5,839 nucleotides of DNA from Gallionella sp. (GTDB taxonomy: Bacteria; Pseudomonadota; Gammaproteobacteria; Burkholderiales; Gallionellaceae). Where the stretch lies: contig JAUYGW010000029.1 in the NCBI GenBank assembly GCA_030690245.1, positions 1-5,839 on the forward strand. Reading direction: 5' to 3'. The position numbers and the translations under genes are program-made. Under the pieces are notes generated by a model. That model did no database searches and was not told where the DNA came from. It saw nothing but the letters and a program-made list of their open reading frames with translations. How positions within the stretch are numbered: the stretch's first letter is position 1; each line of letters begins with the position of its first letter. Below, one piece after another: positions 1 to 5,150 of this stretch.

Positions 1-424
1 TGATTGAACTGGCAGGGCGAATGCGCATGCTTAATACGCTGAGCATGTTATGCGCGGCTTGATGCGAGCTATCAATCAACTCCCACAGCGCGGCATGGCC
101 GATCGCAAGCAGCTTGCAGTCGGTAGCGGCAATGACGAATGCCGGGATATGCACGTCTCCTATGATGGACGTTTCCCCCACGCATTCCCCTTCACCGAGC
201 ATGGCGATAGGCTCGACGCCGGAATCTTTTGTCTGGATGCTCAGGCGCCCGGAAAGAATGACATAAACCACATTGTCGGCCTGGCCTGGAACCAGCAATG
301 TTTCGCCTGAATTCAAGGTACGCAGCCTCGATTCATTTAACTTCTCGACAAGCAACTTGCCGGACACCCCCTGGAATAAGGGAGCCGTTTGCAATACTTT
401 GAAAATTTCGGGAGAGTGAATCAC
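1..424 (-). CDS. Cyclic-nucleotide-binding-domain protein, N-terminal part (C-terminus outside window)
   Basis: The first 141 codons of a minus-strand gene, open through the left edge. I place the start at a GTG (424-422), because AAAGAGGT lies about 6-7 bases upstream on that strand and no in-frame ATG is near. The protein has the cNMP-binding beta-roll pattern: a PLFQGV helix at residues 15-20, a glycine turn and GQADNVVYVILSGRLSIQ around 47-64, then the phosphate-binding-cassette pattern GEGECVGE at 77-84, and a C-helix after about 113. The conserved Gly-Glu is present (83-84), but the arginine that grips the cyclic phosphate in CAP-type domains aligns with Ile93, so classical cAMP binding is doubtful. 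No helix-turn-helix or output domain is visible in this part. Beyond the edge it could be a Crp/Fnr-like regulator or a CNBD fused to an effector such as GGDEF; this cannot be decided here. It is transcribed divergently from greB. Confidence 0.85.
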   Translation of the reverse strand, partial: MIHSPEIFKVLQTAPLFQGVSGKLLVEKLNESRLRTLNSGETLLVPGQADNVVYVILSGRLSIQTKDSGVEPIAMLGEGECVGETSIIGDVHIPAFVIAATDCKLLAIGHAALWELIDSSHQAAHNMLSVLSMRIRPASSI

Positions 425-650
425 GTCGTTACCTCTTTGCGGTTAATCAATCCAAAATCCGTGCGCATTGAGACGCATCAAGAATTGACCGATGATGTTC
501 AATGAAAACCGGCCAGGCGATAATACTCGGAAGCCTTGATTTACGGCTATTCTAAATGGGTTTTGCCATGACCGGTTATTGACGCGTAAAGCCCGCCAAC
601 CTAACCGGCCACCGCTATAAGTTTTGTTCGGCCGGGAGTTGGCCTTGCTG

Positions 651-656
651 TAAAAT
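651..656 (+). promoter_or_regulatory. Possible -10 element of greB (TAAAAT)
   Basis: TAAAAT matches the sigma70 -10 consensus at five of six positions and lies 7 bases before the greB ATG, which would put the transcript start at or next to the A of the ATG. No good -35 hexamer is seen at 16-18 bp; TTCGGC at 627-632 is a poor candidate. The call rests on one hexamer and on the absence of a Shine-Dalgarno sequence. Confidence 0.3.
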
Positions 657-663
657 TCACAAC

Positions 664-1257
664 ATGAGCAAAACATGCACACATGAAATGGATCTGGCAG
701 GCAGGCCGCGCAATGGCCAGCCGCAAAACGATGCGGAGGATGATGAGCCGGGAGTCTTGTTTCAGTTGCCGTCCGGCGCCAAAAATTACATCACGCCCAA
801 CGGATACCGCAAGCTGAAGGAAGAGTTGGATCATCTGTGGAAGGTGGAGCGCCCGGCATTGGTTAAAACCATTACCTGGGCCGCATCCAACGGCGACCGC
901 TCGGAAAACGGCGATTATATTTATGGCAAGAAGCGCCTGCGCGAGATCGACCGCCGCGTGCGCTTCCTGCGCAAACGCATGGAACTGGCCGAAGTCGTCG
1001 ATCCGGCGCAGCGCGGCGAGTGCGATCAAGTATTTTTCGGTGCGACCGTGACGGTTTGCGACGACAGCGGATGCGAGAACATTTACAGCATCGTCGGGGT
1101 GGATGAGGCGGATGTGGGCTCCGGCTTGATCAGCTGGGTCTCGCCACTGGCTCGAACGCTGCTCAAATTGCGCGAAGGCGAAGTGGCGGTATTGCGCACG
1201 CCGGTTGGCGTCCAGGAGCTGGAAATCTTGTCAGTGAGGTATTGCGAGCTGGGCTGA
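664..1257 (+). CDS. greB: Transcription elongation factor GreB
   Basis: GreB binds the secondary channel of RNA polymerase and stimulates cleavage of backtracked transcripts, restarting stalled complexes. The 197-residue protein matches GreB throughout. The N-terminal coiled coil includes YITPNGYRKLKEEL (42-55), the signature ERP-x-TWAASNGDRSENGDY-x-KKRLREIDRRVRFL (62-102) and the catalytic-tip acidic residues Asp78 and Glu81. The C-terminal FKBP-like domain includes VFFGATV (123-129), a conserved VGVDEAD segment (144-150) and SPLARTLL (160-167). Relative to the 158-residue E. coli protein it has about 37 extra N-terminal residues with an acidic stretch (NDAEDDEP), a form I recall from Betaproteobacteria. 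The start is uncertain: no Shine-Dalgarno precedes the ATG at 664. An ATG at 688 is possible, and a TTG at 757, which would give a length nearer to E. coli, has GGGAG only two bases upstream. No terminator is seen before the glnB promoter. Confidence 0.95.
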   Translation: MSKTCTHEMDLAGRPRNGQPQNDAEDDEPGVLFQLPSGAKNYITPNGYRKLKEELDHLWKVERPALVKTITWAASNGDRSENGDYIYGKKRLREIDRRVRFLRKRMELAEVVDPAQRGECDQVFFGATVTVCDDSGCENIYSIVGVDEADVGSGLISWVSPLARTLLKLREGEVAVLRTPVGVQELEILSVRYCELG

Positions 1258-1276
1258 TTCAATTATTCGCCGCTCT

Positions 1277-1285
1277 TGGTACAAT
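1277..1285 (+). promoter_or_regulatory. Extended -10 promoter of glnB
   Basis: TGGTACAAT is an exact extended -10 pattern (TGn followed by TACAAT, five of six to consensus) in the 68-bp greB-glnB gap. The only upstream -35-like hexamer is TTCAAT (1258-1263, 16-bp spacing), a weak match, as is common for extended -10 promoters. The predicted transcript start near 1292 gives a leader of about 34 bases. I see no convincing sigma54 (GG-N10-GC) element, so this copy of PII may be expressed constitutively. Confidence 0.6.
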
Positions 1286-1307
1286 CACGCCATTCAAGAA
1301 AAGATAA

Positions 1308-1664
<357 letters not shown>

Positions 1665-1688
1665 GTTCAGGCAGAATATGTGAAGTGA

Positions 1689-1717
1689 TTTACCGGCCTG
1701 CGCGGCATGCGTATAAT
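1689..1717 (+). promoter_or_regulatory. Sigma70 promoter of guaB(A) with GC-rich discriminator
   Basis: TTTACC (1689-1694) is separated by 17 bp from a perfect TATAAT (1712-1717). The bases just after the -10 are GCGCGC (1718-1723), a GC-rich discriminator of the kind that makes promoters sensitive to ppGpp and initiating-NTP levels. The transcript should start near 1724, leaving a leader of about 19 bases before the guaB ATG. Stringent and growth-rate control of guaBA is established in E. coli; its extension to this organism is inference. Confidence 0.75.
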
Positions 1718-1742
1718 GCGCGCTTTGCCGGGAGCATGTTTC

Positions 1743-3203
1743 ATGCGCATCATTCAGAAAGCACTAACCTTTGACGACGTTCTGCTCGTTCCTGCCTATT
1801 CCAATGTATTGCCGCGCGATGCCACCCTGCGCACCCAGCTTACCCGCAATATCAGCCTGAACATCCCGGTGCTTTCCGCCGCGATGGACACCGTCACGGA
1901 ATCGCGCCTCGCGATTGCCCTGGCGCAAGAGGGCGGTATAGGGATCATGCATAAAAACATGCCGGCTCATGCGCAGGCCGCCCAGGTCGCCAGGGTCAAG
2001 CGCTTTGAAAGCGGCGTGGTCAAGGATCCCATCACCATCACGCCGGACATGACGGTGCGCGATGTGCTGGTTTTGACGCGCCAGCACAAGATTTCCGGTT
2101 TGCCGGTGGTGCAGGGCAAGCAGCTGGTCGGCATCGTGACCAACCGCGACCTGCGCTTCGAGAGCAACCTGGACCAGCCGATCCGGAACATCATGACGCC
2201 GCGCGAACGGCTGATTACCGTCAAGGAAAATACCAGCCTGGATGAGGCGCGCAGCCTGATGCACAAGCATCGCATCGAGCGCGTATTAGTGGTCAATGAT
2301 GCATTCGAACTGTGCGGGCTGATGACGGTAAAGGACATCCTTAAATCCAGCGAACATCCGCTGGCTTGCAAGGACAGCCTCGGCCGCCTGCGTGCCGGCG
2401 CGGCGGTCGGGGTGGGCGAGGGGACGGAAGAGCGCGTCGCGTTGCTGGCCGAGGCCGGGGTGGACGTGATCGTGGTGGACACCGCGCACGGCCATTCGCA
2501 AGGCGTGCTGGATCGCGTCAAATGGGTGAAAGATAATTTCCCGCAGGTCGAGGTGATCGGCGGCAACATCGCCACCGGCGGGGCGGCGCAGGCGCTGCTG
2601 GATCACGGCGCGGACGGCGTGAAAGTCGGCATCGGCCCCGGTTCAATCTGCACCACGCGCATCGTCGCGGGTGTGGGTGTACCGCAGATCGCCGCAATCC
2701 AGAATGTCGCAAAGGTCTTGCAAGGCACCGGCGTTCCGCTGATCGCCGACGGCGGCATCCGTTATTCCGGCGACATCGCCAAGGCGATCGCAGCGGGCGC
2801 ACATGCCGTGATGCTCGGCGGATTGTTCGCCGGAACCGAGGAAGCGCCGGGCGAGATCGAGCTATTTCAGGGGCGTTCCTACAAATCCTATCGCGGCATG
2901 GGCAGCCTCGGCGCGATGCAGCAGGGCTCCAGCGACCGCTACTTTCAGGAAGGCGAAAGCAATCAGGACAAGCTGGTGCCGGAAGGCGTCGAGGGCCGCG
3001 TGGCTTACAAAGGCAGCGTGCTGGCGGTGATCCATCAACTGATGGGCGGGCTGCGCGCCAGCATGGGTTATCTCGGTTGCGCCGACATTGCCACGATGCA
3101 CACCAAGGCCGAATTTGTCGAAATTACCTCTTCCGGTATCCGTGAGTCGCATGTGCATGACGTGCAGATCACCAAGGAAGCGCCGAATTACCACATTGAC
3201 TAG
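1743..3203 (+). CDS. guaB: IMP dehydrogenase
   Basis: IMP dehydrogenase oxidises IMP to XMP with NAD+, the committed step of guanine nucleotide synthesis, as a cytoplasmic tetramer or octamer. From this start the protein has 486 residues, against 488 in E. coli. [14 protein letters not shown] opens the TIM barrel (7-20). A CBS-domain pair interrupts it at about 92-203 (VRDVLVLT... and [19 protein letters not shown]...). Asp247 lies in the NAD-binding [10 protein letters not shown] segment. The catalytic loop [10 protein letters not shown] holds the nucleophile Cys303, and the flap SSDRYFQ carries Arg399-Tyr400. All key residues are present. The start at 1743 is chosen over an in-frame ATG at 1707 because CGGGAG (1729-1734) lies eight bases upstream of 1743, homologues begin MRI..ALTFDD, and 1707 lies upstream of the promoter -10. 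guaA follows after 68 bp, so the two probably form an operon. Confidence 0.97.
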   Translation: MRIIQKALTFDDVLLVPAYSNVLPRDATLRTQLTRNISLNIPVLSAAMDTVTESRLAIALAQEGGIGIMHKNMPAHAQAAQVARVKRFESGVVKDPITITPDMTVRDVLVLTRQHKISGLPVVQGKQLVGIVTNRDLRFESNLDQPIRNIMTPRERLITVKENTSLDEARSLMHKHRIERVLVVNDAFELCGLMTVKDILKSSEHPLACKDSLGRLRAGAAVGVGEGTEERVALLAEAGVDVIVVDTAHGHSQGVLDRVKWVKDNFPQVEVIGGNIATGGAAQALLDHGADGVKVGIGPGSICTTRIVAGVGVPQIAAIQNVAKVLQGTGVPLIADGGIRYSGDIAKAIAAGAHAVMLGGLFAGTEEAPGEIELFQGRSYKSYRGMGSLGAMQQGSSDRYFQEGESNQDKLVPEGVEGRVAYKGSVLAVIHQLMGGLRASMGYLGCADIATMHTKAEFVEITSSGIRESHVHDVQITKEAPNYHID

Positions 3204-3206
3204 GAG
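3202..3206 (+). promoter_or_regulatory. Shine-Dalgarno AGGAG overlapping the guaB stop, probably serving guaA
   Basis: The guaB stop codon TAG is immediately followed by GAG, giving AGGAG, the only strong anti-16S match in the guaB-guaA gap apart from purine heptamers within the hairpin arm. It lies 65 bases before the guaA ATG in linear distance. After subtraction of the inverted repeat 3208-3265 the remaining spacer is C3207 plus ATAGCT (3266-3271), seven bases. Use of this site for guaA is inference. Confidence 0.45.
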
Positions 3207-3207
3207 C

Positions 3208-3265
3208 GAGGATTGAGGATTGTGGATTGAGTGAAACCACTCTCGATCCTCGATCCTCGATCCTC
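3208..3265 (+). repeat. Heptamer-built inverted repeat (long hairpin) between guaB and guaA
   Basis: The left arm (3208-3233) consists of GAGGATT, GAGGATT, GTGGATT and GAGTG. The right arm (3238-3265) reads as CTCGATC-type heptamers whose reverse complement is GAGGATC three times and then GAGAGTG. The loop is AAAC (3234-3237). In the plus-strand RNA the arms form about 26 pairs with one U-U mismatch (3223/3250) and a two-base bulge (3243-3244). Every heptamer contributes one G-U wobble. No T tract follows, so it is not an intrinsic terminator. GAGGATT-type heptamer arrays recur in many bacterial intergenic regions as I recall; their function is not established. Confidence 0.9.
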
Positions 3266-3271
3266 ATAGCT

Positions 3272-4852
3272 ATGCATAAGAAAATCCTCATCCTCGATTT
3301 CGGTTCACAGTACACCCAACTGATCGCGCGCCGCGTGCGTGAATCAAACGTCTATTGCGAACTGCATCCCTGGGACATGACGGCAGAAGACATCCGCGCC
3401 TTCAATCCGGCAGGCATCATCCTTTCAGGCGGGCCGAATTCCGTTTATGAGGAAGAGACGCCCAAGGCACCGCAAATCGTGTTCGATCTGGGCGTGCCGG
3501 TGCTGGGCATCTGCTACGGCATGCAGACCATGGCGGCGCAACTGGGCGGCGCGGTGGAAAACGGGCTGGTGCGCGAATTCGGCTACGCGGAAATCCGCGC
3601 TCAGGGGCATTCTGCGTTGCTGCGCGACATTCAGGATCGCGCCAATAGCGAAGGCCACGGCCTGATCGACGTGTGGATGAGCCACGGCGACAAGGTGACG
3701 GCGCTGCCGCCGGGTTTCTCGGTGATCGCCAGCAACCCCGCCACGCCCATCGCCGGCATGGCGGACGAAACACGGCGTTTTTACGCGCTGCAATTCCATC
3801 CCGAAGTGACCCATACCCGGCAAGGCAAGGCGATGCTCGGCCGTTTTGTGCACGACATCTGCGGCTGCGCGCAGGACTGGAACATGCCGGACTATATCGG
3901 CGAAGCGGTGGAAAAGATTCGCGCCCACGTCGGCAGCGACGAAGTGATCCTGGGACTGTCCGGCGGGGTGGATTCCTCGGTGGCGGCGGCGCTGGTTCAT
4001 CGCGCCATCGGCGACCAGTTGACCTGCGTGTTCGTGGACAACGGCCTGTTGCGCCTGAACGAAGCGGCGCAGGTGATGGAGACCTTTGCCAAGCATTTGC
4101 ATATGAAGGTGATCCACGTCGATGCCAGCGCGGAGTTTTTGCAGCATCTGACCGGTGTGACCGACCCGGAGAAGAAGCGCAAAATCATCGGGCGCGAGTT
4201 TGTCGAAGTGTTCCAGCGCGAAGCCAAGAAACTGCCGCAGGCCAAGTGGCTGGCGCAGGGCACCATCTACCCGGACGTGATCGAATCCGCCGGCGCGAAG
4301 ACCAAGAAGGCGCATGCCATCAAATCGCACCACAACGTCGGCGGCCTGCCGGAAAGTTTGCACCTCAAACTGCTGGAGCCGTTGCGCGAACTGTTCAAGG
4401 ACGAAGTGCGCGAGCTGGGCGTCGCATTGGGTCTGGCGCACGGCATGGTATACCGCCACCCGTTCCCCGGCCCCGGCCTGGGCGTGCGCATCCTCGGCGA
4501 AGTGAAACGCGAGTATGCCGAGTTGCTGCGCCGCGCCGATGCGATTTTTATCGAAGAACTGCACGCGACCAGGGATGAAGAAGGCAAGTCCTGGTACGAA
4601 AAAACCTCGCAAGCCTTCACCGTATTCCTGCCGGTCAAGAGCGTCGGCGTGATGGGCGATGGACGCACCTACGAATGGGTGGTGGCCTTGCGTGCGGTGC
4701 AGACGCAGGACTTCATGACCGCGCACTGGGCGGAACTGCCTTACTCGTTGCTGGGCAAGGTCTCCAACCGCATCATCAACGAAGTGCGCGGTATCAACCG
4801 CGTGGTGTACGATATCTCCGGCAAGCCGCCCGCCACGATTGAGTGGGAATGA
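3272..4852 (+). CDS. guaA: GMP synthase (glutamine-hydrolysing)
   Basis: GMP synthase aminates XMP to GMP using glutamine and ATP, the step after GuaB. The 526-residue protein has an N-terminal class I glutamine amidotransferase domain with [10 protein letters not shown] (51-60), nucleophile Cys81 in GICYGMQ, and His176/Glu178 in the FHPEVTHT segment. Next comes an ATP-pyrophosphatase domain with the PP-loop LSGGVDSS (229-236), followed by the C-terminal dimerisation/XMP-binding domain with [13 protein letters not shown] and the conserved ending [11 protein letters not shown]. The ATG at 3272 matches the usual start (E. coli is 525 residues) but is preceded by CCTCATAGCT, with no adjacent Shine-Dalgarno. 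An in-frame TTG at 3227, inside the inverted repeat, would add 15 unconserved residues; GAGG (3215-3218) lies eight bases before it. I keep 3272. The upstream hairpin may govern translation, and the gene's 3' end is probably the attachment site of the downstream element. Confidence 0.96.
   Translation: MHKKILILDFGSQYTQLIARRVRESNVYCELHPWDMTAEDIRAFNPAGIILSGGPNSVYEEETPKAPQIVFDLGVPVLGICYGMQTMAAQLGGAVENGLVREFGYAEIRAQGHSALLRDIQDRANSEGHGLIDVWMSHGDKVTALPPGFSVIASNPATPIAGMADETRRFYALQFHPEVTHTRQGKAMLGRFVHDICGCAQDWNMPDYIGEAVEKIRAHVGSDEVILGLSGGVDSSVAAALVHRAIGDQLTCVFVDNGLLRLNEAAQVMETFAKHLHMKVIHVDASAEFLQHLTGVTDPEKKRKIIGREFVEVFQREAKKLPQAKWLAQGTIYPDVIESAGAKTKKAHAIKSHHNVGGLPESLHLKLLEPLRELFKDEVRELGVALGLAHGMVYRHPFPGPGLGVRILGEVKREYAELLRRADAIFIEELHATRDEEGKSWYEKTSQAFTVFLPVKSVGVMGDGRTYEWVVALRAVQTQDFMTAHWAELPYSLLGKVSNRIINEVRGINRVVYDISGKPPATIEWE
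4822..4852 (+). other. Probable attachment (attL core) region at the guaA 3' end
   Basis: The last codons of guaA, encoding KPPATIEWE, are strongly conserved. The 3' end of guaA is a recognised integration hotspot for tyrosine-recombinase islands. Here an integrase gene of the right type and orientation begins 298 bp downstream. The exact crossover cannot be seen without the distal att copy, so the boundaries are approximate and the call is inference from gene order. Confidence 0.4.
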
Positions 4853-4896
4853 TTTTGCGTCTGGCAGCGTAGCGCAGCGACTGGTAGCGCATAAAC

Positions 4897-4924
4897 GAAA
4901 AGCCCTGTATTTACAGGGCTTTTC
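4897..4924 (+). terminator. Intrinsic terminator after guaA
   Basis: A perfect inverted repeat: GAAAAGCCCTGTA (4897-4909) pairs with TACAGGGCTTTTC (4912-4924). In practice it is a GC-containing stem with an AUUU tetraloop, preceded by AAAA and followed by TTTT. The symmetry means it could end transcripts from both directions. It lies 45 bp after the guaA stop. If the element crossed over within guaA, this terminator is element-borne and replaces the native one. Confidence 0.85.
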
Positions 4925-4935
4925 TGCTTTATGTC

Positions 4936-4967
4936 TGGCAAATTCCGGCAATGACAAGTAGTGGCAA
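4936..4967 (+). repeat. Phased YGGCAA-type short direct repeats
   Basis: Four related hexamers occur in 32 bp: TGGCAA (4936-4941), CGGCAA (4946-4951), TGACAA (4952-4957) and TGGCAA (4962-4967). Members of each pair start exactly 10 bp apart, about one helical turn, so they face the same side of the DNA. Such iterated motifs near an integrase gene fit arm-type sites bound by the integrase N-terminal domain or by an excisionase. The function is inferred. Confidence 0.5.
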
Positions 4968-5085
4968 GCAAGTTTTTTTCATGGTTCTATCGATGGTACA
5001 ATCTTCCAAAATACCATTCACTCATCGTAATGCCATTGCAAAAAATATGGTTAGACAATGGTATCAAATATGAACAAGTTCAATA

Positions 5086-5097
5086 AACACGCGTGTT
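5086..5097. promoter_or_regulatory. Perfect 12-bp palindrome AACACGCGTGTT, candidate operator
   Basis: AACACGCGTGTT is identical to its own reverse complement, lies in an AT-rich stretch and overlaps the first two bases of the probable integrase -35 hexamer. It could be the half-site pair of a dimeric repressor. The responsible protein is not in the window. Confidence 0.4.
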
Positions 5098-5124
5098 GTA
5101 GCGATTTTTATTAGCTTTCATAAT
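5096..5124 (+). promoter_or_regulatory. Probable promoter of the integrase gene
   Basis: TTGTAG (5096-5101) is followed after 17 bp by CATAAT (5119-5124, five of six to the -10 consensus). Transcription would start near 5131, about 20 bases before the integrase ATG, within the second ATGGTATCAAAT copy. Confidence 0.5.
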
Positions 5125-5150
5125 CATGGTATCAAATCGCCGGGGGAAGT

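Larger units (their letters stand above)
5058..5137 (+). repeat. 12-bp direct repeat ATGGTATCAAAT, two copies
   Basis: ATGGTATCAAAT occurs exactly at 5058-5069 and 5126-5137, 68 bp apart. Degenerate relatives are ATGGTACAAT (4993-5002), the inverted TACCAT (5012-5017) and ATGGTT (4981 and 5047). The second exact copy covers the predicted start point of integrase transcription. These are probable recombinase or regulator binding sites. Confidence 0.65.

Noticed and set aside
50..310. 86-codon plus-strand open frame at the left end
   Set aside because: It is antisense to the CNBD gene, which has clear domain motifs and a ribosome binding site, and its product is not recognisable.
601..1029. 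142-codon minus-strand open frame opposite greB
   Set aside because: It overlaps the clearly recognised greB coding region and has no recognisable product; it is a shadow frame.
1707..1742. In-frame ATG at 1707 as an upstream guaB start (12 extra residues)
   Set aside because: It lies upstream of the TATAAT at 1712-1717 and of the predicted transcript start, the added residues are not conserved, and the ATG at 1743 has a well-placed CGGGAG.
1764..2606. Several minus-strand open frames opposite guaB
   Set aside because: They are antisense to conserved IMP dehydrogenase sequence, with low-complexity His- or Arg-rich products typical of shadow frames.
3208..3265. The guaB-guaA hairpin as an intrinsic terminator
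   Set aside because: No T tract follows the right arm (ATAGCT then the guaA ATG), and guaA has no convincing promoter downstream of it.
3208..3265. A CRISPR array
   Set aside because: The 7-bp units are contiguous without spacers and inverted about a 4-base loop, and no cas gene is nearby.
3673..4578. 301-codon plus-strand open frame in an alternative frame of guaA
   Set aside because: It is fully contained in guaA, its product is Arg/Ala/Gly-rich as expected from frame-shifted GC-rich code, and no conserved motif is seen.
3425..4957. 510-codon open frame on the minus strand opposite guaA
   Set aside because: It runs antisense through a fully conserved gene and through the terminator. Its openness is explained by GC-biased third positions of guaA, and its His/Ala/Gln-rich product resembles no family I know.
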